Shown piece by piece: positions 57,750 through 64,000 of a DNA stretch of 64,000 nucleotides; position 1 is the first letter of the stretch, and the number at the start of each line of letters is the position of its first letter. Below the pieces are notes generated by a model that worked only from the letters and a program-made list of their open reading frames with translations, did no database searches and had not been told where the DNA came from. The position numbers and the translations under genes are program-made. Source of the stretch: Gammaproteobacteria bacterium (GTDB taxonomy: Bacteria > Pseudomonadota > Gammaproteobacteria > HK1). The stretch lies in assembly GCA_022826505.1 (NCBI GenBank), contig JAJDUQ010000227.1, positions 1-64,000 on the forward strand, given 5' to 3'.

Positions 57750-58556
57750 TCAGTCAATCGCCTTGCCAATCCGCTTCCAGTCGATACCGTGACCGAAATC
57801 CCAGTTCATCCAGATGCGAAACGCCTTGCCGATGAGCAGGTCCTCCGACACGGTACCCCAATACCGACTGTCCCGACTGTTGTCCCGGTTGTCGCCCAGT
57901 ACGAAGTAGTGACCCTCGGGAACCACCGCGGTGCCCTGAACGGTATGTGCCTCGGGTTGAACCAGGATGTGGTGTTCGCCTTCGGCGAGCCGCTCTACCT
58001 GCAGACGCGCGCCGGTCATCACCGCCCCGGAGCCGAACCCGACGTAACGCCCCGCCGAACTCTGTTCCATCGGCTCGTCGTTGACGTACAGTATCTTGTC
58101 ATAGTACGCGATTCGGTCGCCGGGCACGCCGACGACCCGCTTGATGAACGGCGTGGATGGGTCTTCCGGGAACCGGAATACGACGACATCGCCGCGCTTC
58201 GGCAAGTCGATGTCCACGACTTTGGTGTCTACCACCGGCAACCGAATGCCGTAGTCGAACTTGTTGACCAGAATGAAATCTCCGGTCAGCAGCGTCGGCA
58301 TCATCGAATTGGACGGAATGCGAAACGGTTCCACGATGAACGAGCGGAGAACGAGAACAATCAGGAACACCGGGAAGAACGATTTCGAATACTCGACGAT
58401 ACGAGACGGCGGGGCGGTGAGCGCGTGGTCTGACGCATTCTCTCCATCGCGTGCGGCGGCGCGTCGGCGGGGCGCGAGCACCGCGGCGTCGAATGCCCAT
58501 ATGAAGCCGGTGGCGAACACGAGCACCACGATGAGCGTGGGGAAGTCGAACCTCAT
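57750..58556 (-). CDS. lepB: Signal peptidase I
   Basis: A 268-residue inner-membrane protease. Two membrane segments lie at about 8-26 and 61-75. The catalytic Ser is S84 in PSNSMMPTL, the general-base Lys is K139 in FIKRVVGVPGD, and the VLGDNRDNSRDSR box is near the end. It overlaps the degQ stop by four bases. The gene lepA, usually just upstream, is absent here. Confidence 0.96.
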   Translation of the reverse strand: MRFDFPTLIVVLVFATGFIWAFDAAVLAPRRRAAARDGENASDHALTAPPSRIVEYSKSFFPVFLIVLVLRSFIVEPFRIPSNSMMPTLLTGDFILVNKFDYGIRLPVVDTKVVDIDLPKRGDVVVFRFPEDPSTPFIKRVVGVPGDRIAYYDKILYVNDEPMEQSSAGRYVGFGSGAVMTGARLQVERLAEGEHHILVQPEAHTVQGTAVVPEGHYFVLGDNRDNSRDSRYWGTVSEDLLIGKAFRIWMNWDFGHGIDWKRIGKAID

Positions 58557-60028
58557 TCGGGTTTCAACGCAAGGAAGATTGGATTGCCCTGGCGTTGAAC
58601 GAGCACGGACACCGCCTTGCCCTGCGGCAATTCCGCCGCGAGTCGTTCGAAGCCCTCGCTGTTTGCGACCTTCTGGTTGTTCAGCATGAGGATCAGATCA
58701 CCCTCGCGAATTCCGGCGCGTTGGGCGGGACCATCCGAAACCTCACTCACGACGACGCCGTGATCGGGGTCGTCCATCGATGCGCGCTCCTCGTCGTTCA
58801 TGTCTCGTACGACGATGCCAAGTCTCGCGGCTTCCACGCCATCGGGCGTTCGGGCCGCTGCAACCTGGAGGTCGTCATCCGCGGGCAACTCGTCCGTCGT
58901 GACCATCAAGGTCATCGATTCGCCACCTCTCAGGATCTGGACCGCCACCTCCAGGCCGACTCGCGTGCGTCCGACAATCGGCGGCAAGTCCGACGATCGT
59001 TCGATCTCGTGCTCGTCAAACGAAAGAAGAATGTCCCCGACTTCGAATCCCGCCCTCTCGGCCGGGCTACCATCGAGCACCTTGGCGACGAGTGCGCCTT
59101 GCGGCTTGGCCATTCCGAAGGACTCGGCGAGTTCTCTCGTGACGTCCTGAATCAGGACACCGAGCCACCCTCTGGAAACACGTCCCTTGTCACGCAACTG
59201 GTCCGCGACGTCCATCGCGACATCGATGGGAATCGCGAACGAAAGCCCCATGAATCCACCGGTTCGGCTGAATATCTGAGAATTCACGCCTATGACTTCA
59301 CCTTGCAGGTTGAACAGCGGGCCACCGGAATTTCCCGGATTGATCGCGACGTCGGTCTGAATGAACGGCACGTAGTTCTCGCGCGGGAGGCTGCGGCCCT
59401 TGGCGGACACGATTCCCGCGGTGACCGAATGATCGAAACCGAATGGGGAGCCTATCGCCAGCACCCATTCGCCCACCTTCAGCTCGTAACCGGTCCCGAG
59501 GCGGGCCACGGGCAAACCTTCGGCGTCAATTTTCAGGAGAGCGACATCACTGGCCTCGTCCGTGCCCACGACGTTCGCCTTGTACTCTCGGCGATCGCTC
59601 AGCCGCACGATGATCTCGTCGGCGTTTCGCACGACGTGGTTGTTCGAAATGATGAACCCGTCCTGCGAAATGATGAACCCGGAGCCCAACGATTGGGCGT
59701 CGAATTCCTCGATCTCTCCTTCGCCGAAAAATCGTCGGAAGAATTCCCGGAACGGGCTGTCCTCCGGCAGATCCGGAATCTCGAACCCTCGAGGCATTCG
59801 AGGCCGTTCGGTCTGCAACCGTCGTCGTTGCGTCGTGCTGATATTGACGACGGCGGCCCGATTGCGTTCGACGAGTTCGGTAAAATCTGGAAGGGCACGT
59901 GCGACCGCCGGACCGGACCCGAGGAATGCCACGGCAATCGACGCCGCGCCAACCAAGGCGGCCACACCCGAGAGAATCGTCGGTCGGACGTTCCGACTCC
60001 GCGCCTGGGCGGTGATTGTGCAGTACAT
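58553..60028 (-). CDS. degQ: Periplasmic serine protease DegP/DegQ (MucD type)
   Basis: A 491-residue HtrA-family protease and chaperone. An N-terminal hydrophobic segment (about 17-45, ending AVARA) acts as signal peptide. The catalytic triad is H131 (ISNNHVV), D161 (SDVALLKID) and S234 (NPGNSGGPLFN). Two PDZ domains follow (about 265-370 and 395-491). ATG 60028 is chosen; TTG 60037 is an alternative. It lies directly after rseB in the sigma-E operon, the position of mucD in Pseudomonas, and overlaps lepB by four bases. Confidence 0.95.
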   Translation of the reverse strand: MYCTITAQARSRNVRPTILSGVAALVGAASIAVAFLGSGPAVARALPDFTELVERNRAAVVNISTTQRRRLQTERPRMPRGFEIPDLPEDSPFREFFRRFFGEGEIEEFDAQSLGSGFIISQDGFIISNNHVVRNADEIIVRLSDRREYKANVVGTDEASDVALLKIDAEGLPVARLGTGYELKVGEWVLAIGSPFGFDHSVTAGIVSAKGRSLPRENYVPFIQTDVAINPGNSGGPLFNLQGEVIGVNSQIFSRTGGFMGLSFAIPIDVAMDVADQLRDKGRVSRGWLGVLIQDVTRELAESFGMAKPQGALVAKVLDGSPAERAGFEVGDILLSFDEHEIERSSDLPPIVGRTRVGLEVAVQILRGGESMTLMVTTDELPADDDLQVAAARTPDGVEAARLGIVVRDMNDEERASMDDPDHGVVVSEVSDGPAQRAGIREGDLILMLNNQKVANSEGFERLAAELPQGKAVSVLVQRQGNPIFLALKPE

Positions 60029-60055
60029 TGTGGTCAAAGCCCCTGTTGATGCCGC

Positions 60056-61102
60056 CTATTGTTTCACGATAGCCGTCGCGATCTTCTCTACCGTGATTCC
60101 GGGCACCTCGCCGACCACGCTGACCTGATACTCGTCGACGACTCGACCGAAAGCATTGATCGCACCGACGGATGACAATCCCTCGTGCCGGTCGGCAGCC
60201 TGGAATCCCGGCTCGATGAAGATCGACAGCGATGCCAGTCCGTCACTGTACACCCGGTGATCCACGGATTCGCGCCCGGGTTGAATCGGACCGTAGGACG
60301 CATCCGACATCTCGAATCCCGGAGGCAGCCAGGCAATCGTCCATTCCTGTGCTCGGCCGGTCGAGTCGTTTTCGTCGCGGCCCCCCGCGGCGGCTTCGTA
60401 GCGCGTGAATCCGACATGGGAGACGCCGGGTTCCAATGCTTCATCTGGAATTGATTCCGGCAGATCGAGGTGCGTGTAAACAATCTGCTCGAGTGCGGAC
60501 ATATCGTTGTCGAGCAGCTCCGATTTCAGCAGCAACCCCGTCTCGTGATCGACCGCCAATCGATATCCGTAGCGATACCGGTCCTTGGGCATGACATCGA
60601 TCACGTTGGCTTTCCGATCCGCGACTCGTTCGATCCCGTTGGTCGACAACGAATAGCTCTCGACGATATCGTCATCAATAATTGTCAATTCGGACTCGAA
60701 AACCGCGGAAGGGTACAGCGCGCCCGACTGACGCTTCGCAACGACCACGATTCCGTCGTCGGGAAGAATGCAAGTCACCAGCTCTCCCTCCCGAATGACT
60801 TCGCGGGCCGCGCCCGACAGCGCAACGAGCCGCTCTCGGCTCCCTTCGACATGCGCCTTGTGGATGATTCTCATCGACTGCATCGTCGAGCCGTTGCGAT
60901 AAACGAATGTGCCGATGTAGTCGAGCGAACGGGACGCGCGCACCATTCGCTCGAGCAATCCACGCGCCTCCCCCACGTCGGCGGCGTGCAGCGTGGCAGC
61001 CCCGCCACTCAGCGTCACGAACATGATGACGCCCGTCAGCAATTCGACACCGGGCCCGAGTCGCTGCGACGCGACGCGCGCAAACCGGCGCGCGATGTCC
61101 AT
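60056..61102 (-). CDS. rseB: Sigma-E regulatory protein RseB/MucB
   Basis: A 348-residue periplasmic protein that binds RseA and protects it from DegS until it senses mislocalised lipoproteins or lipopolysaccharide. A signal peptide (about 20-41, ending LHAAD) precedes the lipid-binding N-terminal domain (SLDYIGTFVYRNGSTMQSMR) and the C-terminal RseA-binding domain (WLPPGFEMSD; YSDGLASLSIFIE). Its ATG shares one base with the rseA stop. Confidence 0.94.
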   Translation of the reverse strand: MDIARRFARVASQRLGPGVELLTGVIMFVTLSGGAATLHAADVGEARGLLERMVRASRSLDYIGTFVYRNGSTMQSMRIIHKAHVEGSRERLVALSGAAREVIREGELVTCILPDDGIVVVAKRQSGALYPSAVFESELTIIDDDIVESYSLSTNGIERVADRKANVIDVMPKDRYRYGYRLAVDHETGLLLKSELLDNDMSALEQIVYTHLDLPESIPDEALEPGVSHVGFTRYEAAAGGRDENDSTGRAQEWTIAWLPPGFEMSDASYGPIQPGRESVDHRVYSDGLASLSIFIEPGFQAADRHEGLSSVGAINAFGRVVDEYQVSVVGEVPGITVEKIATAIVKQ

Positions 61103-61725
61103 CAGTGCTCTGCCTCGGAAGGCCGATAGGCGACAATGCGGACATACGGCAGCACGCCGCGCATACCGTCGCCCGCATACACGTGATGGTTGACCAGGTA
61201 TGCGTTGAGACGCGCCTCCGTATCAGGCGCAACATCACTCCACTGCAGTCGGGACGGTCGAGGGGCGCCAGGGGGAGGCGACATCGCCGCCATGCGCGGC
61301 GTTGACGAATCGGAGGCGTTCGAGACCGGCTCCCGGGATGCGGCTTCGGGACGCGAAACACCGGCGATGGGGCGGAGCCCCGCTCCGCCGTGGTCGAGGC
61401 TGTGGATTCCCAGGACCGCGACGGCTGCAATTGCTGCGGCAACGGCCAGCCCGGCAAGCGGGCGCAGCCCGAAGCGCAGTGGACGAGGCCTGAACCGCAC
61501 GACCTGCTCGGCGCGGATCGCGACACTCACGTTTCCGGCGATGGAATCGGCGCCCGGTACGGGACCGATCTTCCTCACCGCGTCTCCGATGAGATGGAAG
61601 CGCGCCCACGCGCGTCGCAGATCGGAACTTCCGTAGACGGCGTCAACAACCCGGCCTCGCGCGGGGTCCTGAAGTTCACCGTCGACGAACGCGGAGAGGT
61701 CTTCGTTCGTATCGGGTTCGTTCAC
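61102..61725 (-). CDS. rseA: Anti-sigma-E factor RseA/MucA
   Basis: A 207-residue single-pass inner-membrane anti-sigma factor. The cytoplasmic sigma-binding domain (EDLSAFVDGELQDPARG; LRRAWARFHLIGDAVR) is followed by a membrane helix at about 86-106 (LAGLAVAAAIAAVAVLGI) and a periplasmic domain ending with YLVNHHVYAGDGMRGVLPYV. It lies 12 bases after rpoE and touches rseB. Confidence 0.93.
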   Translation of the reverse strand: MNEPDTNEDLSAFVDGELQDPARGRVVDAVYGSSDLRRAWARFHLIGDAVRKIGPVPGADSIAGNVSVAIRAEQVVRFRPRPLRFGLRPLAGLAVAAAIAAVAVLGIHSLDHGGAGLRPIAGVSRPEAASREPVSNASDSSTPRMAAMSPPPGAPRPSRLQWSDVAPDTEARLNAYLVNHHVYAGDGMRGVLPYVRIVAYRPSEAEH

Positions 61726-61737
61726 CGTCAGTGGTCC

Positions 61738-62316
61738 TCAGCAGTCGAGCAGCGGATCGAGTCGTGCGTTGATCGCTTCGCGAGCGCGAAATATTCTCGA
61801 TCGGACAGTGCCGATTGGACACTCCATGGCTTGAGCGATGTCCTCGTAGCTGAACCCTTCGAGTTCACGCAGCGAGATGGCAACCCTGAGGTCCTCCGGC
61901 AACGCCTCGATTGCCGCGGCCACCGTCTGCTGAATTTCCTCTGTGAGGGCGAGTCCTTCCGGGGTGGCCGACTCCTTCAGTTCGGCAACACCGTCGAATT
62001 GTTCGGCGTCCGATACGTCGACCCCCGAATCCCTCGGCCGGCGCGCCTGGGCCGCCAGATGGTTCTTTGCCGTGTTGATCGCAATTCGGTACATCCAAGT
62101 ATAGAACGCGCTGTCGCCGCGAAATCGTGGTATTGCACGATACGCTTTCAAGAACGCTTCCTGCGCGACATCGAGAACTTCGGCCGGGTCCTGGACATAG
62201 CGAGCGATGAGCTTGGCGATTCGGTGCTGATACTTGAGCATCAGCAGGTCGAACGCCCTCTGCTCCCCCCGTTGCACCCGCTCCACGAGTTCGCGGTCTG
62301 AATCGTTGTCGGACAT
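61738..62316 (-). CDS. rpoE: RNA polymerase sigma-E factor
   Basis: A 192-residue extracytoplasmic-function sigma factor. Region 2 has DVAQEAFLKAYRAIPRFRG and FYTWMYRIAINTAKNHL; region 4 has LPEDLRVAISLRELEGFSYE and CPIGTVRSRIFRARE. ATG 62316 follows GGGG; the open frame upstream is not conserved. It heads rseA-rseB-degQ. I found no clear sigma-E type promoter in the 251 bases upstream. Confidence 0.97.
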   Translation of the reverse strand: MSDNDSDRELVERVQRGEQRAFDLLMLKYQHRIAKLIARYVQDPAEVLDVAQEAFLKAYRAIPRFRGDSAFYTWMYRIAINTAKNHLAAQARRPRDSGVDVSDAEQFDGVAELKESATPEGLALTEEIQQTVAAAIEALPEDLRVAISLRELEGFSYEDIAQAMECPIGTVRSRIFRAREAINARLDPLLDC

Positions 62317-62567
62317 TGCCCCGACTCGTGACTCCATACCCCGCCCCGACGAACGCATCAGCGTGTCGAATCGGCTGCCGTACGTTCGTGCTCGGCGAGC
62401 AACGCCGGGTGCCAAGCCTGTCGCGTTCCCGAATTCGGGAAAGTGAATCTGCCTTGGTGATCATACTCTGTAGCCCGGGAAATAGCCGAGCCCTCGCTCC
62501 TCTCGGAAATCAAGCGCATGACAATTTCATTGGACAACCGTTCGTGCGGCGAGTTTCGTTCGCACCG

Positions 62568-63569
62568 TCACGTGCGGTCCGACGGGAATGCCAGCACATC
62601 ATGCAGTGTCCGGTAGCCACCGGCGAGCATCACGAGGCGATCGAGTCCCATCGCTACTCCGGCGCAAGCGGGCAATCCGGCGGCATGGGCGGCCAGCAGT
62701 CGATCGTCGACTTCCACCCGCATCCGTCCCGAACCGCGCCGCATTTCGGTGTCATTGCGCATGCGCCGCCTCAGTTCCACCGCGTCCTGAAGCTCATGAT
62801 AACCATTGGCGACTTCGATTCCGTCGACATACAGCTCGAATCGTTCCGCAACGCGCGGGGGACCCGCGCGAACCCGCGCGAGCGCCGCCTGAGAAGCCGG
62901 ATAGTCGAGCAGGTAGACCCTTCCCGGCCCGAGCGCGGGCTGCACCGTCACGGCAAGGAGATAGTCGAGACACTCGTCGCGGCTGGCCGTGGCCGCCCGA
63001 CTCGAGAACCCGCGGGTCTCGCAGGCGTCGTGTAGCTGCGCCGTCGCCGCGGTAAACGGATCGAGTTCGAGATGGCGGATGAATGCCTCGCGGAAAGTCA
63101 TCCGTCGCGACGTTTGCGGACCAAGTACCTCGTCGAGCAATGCGTCGACGTCCTCCATCAGGAGGTGGTGGTCGTATCCGACCCGGTACCACTCCAGAAT
63201 CGAGAACTGAATGTCGTGGTGTCGGCCGTGCTCGCCGCTGCGATACGCGCGGGTGATCTGATAGATGGATCCGCTACCCGCCGCGAGCAGTCGTTTCATC
63301 GCGAATTCGGGTGACGTCTGGAGGAACCAGGTGCGCCCGCTTCGATCATGCGCAACGATGCTCTCGATCGAAGGGTCCGTGACGGTGTGAGAGCCCAACG
63401 CAGGAGTCTCCACCTCCAGGACGCGCTGGGAGTCGAAGTACGCCCGGACCGTACGCAGGACGCGAGAGCGCAATCGGAGCGCATGGATATCCGCGCTCGG
63501 CCGCCAATCCACGGCCGGTGTCGACGCTCCCGCTTCCGACCGGGACTCCTGATCAGGATCTCGTGTCAC
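62568..63569 (-). CDS. epmA: EF-P lysine lysyltransferase
   Basis: A 333-residue class II lysyl-tRNA-synthetase-like enzyme (EpmA/PoxA/GenX) without an anticodon-binding domain; it attaches beta-lysine to EF-P. Motif 2 region: YRSGEHGRHHDIQFSILEWY; motif 3: ACAGVAMGLDRLVMLAGG. It lies 24 bases after efp on the same strand, so the modifying enzyme and its target are in one operon. The aminomutase EpmB is not in the window. Confidence 0.95.
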   Translation of the reverse strand: MTRDPDQESRSEAGASTPAVDWRPSADIHALRLRSRVLRTVRAYFDSQRVLEVETPALGSHTVTDPSIESIVAHDRSGRTWFLQTSPEFAMKRLLAAGSGSIYQITRAYRSGEHGRHHDIQFSILEWYRVGYDHHLLMEDVDALLDEVLGPQTSRRMTFREAFIRHLELDPFTAATAQLHDACETRGFSSRAATASRDECLDYLLAVTVQPALGPGRVYLLDYPASQAALARVRAGPPRVAERFELYVDGIEVANGYHELQDAVELRRRMRNDTEMRRGSGRMRVEVDDRLLAAHAAGLPACAGVAMGLDRLVMLAGGYRTLHDVLAFPSDRT

Positions 63570-63593
63570 GACTCGGCGACGGGAACCGGGTGC

Positions 63594-64000
63594 TCATTCC
63601 TTGGCGCGCGAGACATACTCGCCGGTGCGGGTGTCGATCCGTATGAGCTCACCCTGCTCGACGAACAAGGGAACCTTGATGACGGCTCCGGTCTCGACGG
63701 TCGCGGGCTTGGTCGCACCGCTCGCGGTATCGCCGCGTACCCCCGGGTCGGTTTGCGTGATTTGCAGCGTCACGAAATTTGGCGGAGTGACGGCTATCGG
63801 TGTGCCGTTCCAGAGAGTGATCGTGCAGATGTCCTGCTCCTTGAGCCAGCGTGCGGCGCCGCCAACGGCTTCAGGGGCCGCGGCGTATTGCTCGAACGTC
63901 TCTTCGTCCATGAAGAAGAACATGTCGCCGTCGCTGTAGATATACTGGAGGGACACCTCGAGTACGTCCGCCGCCTCCACCGACTCTCCCGACTTGAACG
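63594..64000 (-). CDS. efp: Elongation factor P, C-terminal part (5' end outside window)
   Basis: The reading frame is open to the window edge ([15 protein letters not shown] precedes the first possible internal start), so about 135 C-terminal residues are present. The EF-P OB domains are recognisable from [29 protein letters not shown]-like sequence (here [10 protein letters not shown]), and [15 protein letters not shown] with [10 protein letters not shown] at the end. The modified Lys lies outside the window. EF-P relieves ribosome stalling at polyproline. The adjacent epmA indicates the lysylated type. Confidence 0.96.
   Translation of the reverse strand, partial: FKSGESVEAADVLEVSLQYIYSDGDMFFFMDEETFEQYAAAPEAVGGAARWLKEQDICTITLWNGTPIAVTPPNFVTLQITQTDPGVRGDTASGATKPATVETGAVIKVPLFVEQGELIRIDTRTGEYVSRAKE

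Noticed and set aside
62317..62567. Sigma-E autoregulated promoter upstream of rpoE
   Set aside because: TATGAT-like and TTGATT-like pieces occur but not at proper spacing, and no GAACTT-TCTGA type pair was found.

Overview
The window looks like the chromosome of a GC-rich gammaproteobacterium, probably uncultured; I cannot assign it below class. The evidence is gene content and order: mfd followed by a CsiV-like gene, a YqiB/DUF1249 gene, infC-rpmI-rplT-pheS-pheT-ihfA-merR-tRNA-Pro, yceD-rpmF-plsX-fabH-fabD-fabG-acpP-fabF-mltG-tmk-holB, divergent rluC and rne, rpoE-rseA-rseB-degQ-lepB-rnc-era-recO, and an epmA-efp pair. I saw no transposase, integrase, phage gene, CRISPR array or rRNA gene.

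Layout. 1-12 kb (+ strand): the end of an AI-2E-type permease, an iron alcohol dehydrogenase and an aldehyde dehydrogenase, a two-component system whose kinase gene overlaps a peptide-deformylase-like gene, then threonine aldolase, a HAD hydrolase, a class I glutamine amidotransferase and a MoxR ATPase/VWA pair. 12-17.5 kb: formate-tetrahydrofolate ligase, an AT-rich pocket with an orphan small gene, and a DUF1989/DUF1330/small-protein operon divergent from a GlxA-type AraC regulator. 17.7-34.2 kb is mostly housekeeping: mfd, csiV, DUF1249, a lytic transglycosylase, ampD, a Sel1-repeat protein, tRNA-Pro, merR, ihfA, pheT, pheS, rplT, rpmI, infC (start codon ATC), tRNA-Val and uvrB. 34.3-41.1 kb: tRNA-Asn, a small secreted protein, a two-subunit molybdopterin oxidoreductase, and an 885-residue fusion of GcvT (aminomethyltransferase) with a divergent serine hydroxymethyltransferase. 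41.2-52.3 kb: holB, tmk, mltG and the fatty-acid synthesis/plsX/rpmF/yceD cluster, maf and rluC. 52.3-64 kb: rne with a long leader, then recO-era-rnc-lepB-degQ-rseB-rseA-rpoE on the minus strand, epmA, and efp cut by the window edge.

How the genes work together. The envelope-stress unit has sigma factor, anti-sigma factor, RseB and the protease. Peptidoglycan turnover is represented by the transglycosylase, AmpD and MltG, and phospholipid/fatty-acid initiation by PlsX and the Fab proteins. A glycine and one-carbon theme runs through the accessory parts: threonine aldolase gives glycine, Fhs charges tetrahydrofolate with formate, and the GcvT-SHMT fusion could make methylene-tetrahydrofolate and use it to turn glycine into serine. 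That link is inference. The fusion protein, next to a molybdoenzyme without a visible export signal or membrane anchor, is the most unusual thing in the window.

Limits. Family calls come from motifs and remembered family features, not searches. Promoters and terminators were judged by eye. Start codons were chosen from Shine-Dalgarno placement and family length, and several remain uncertain.
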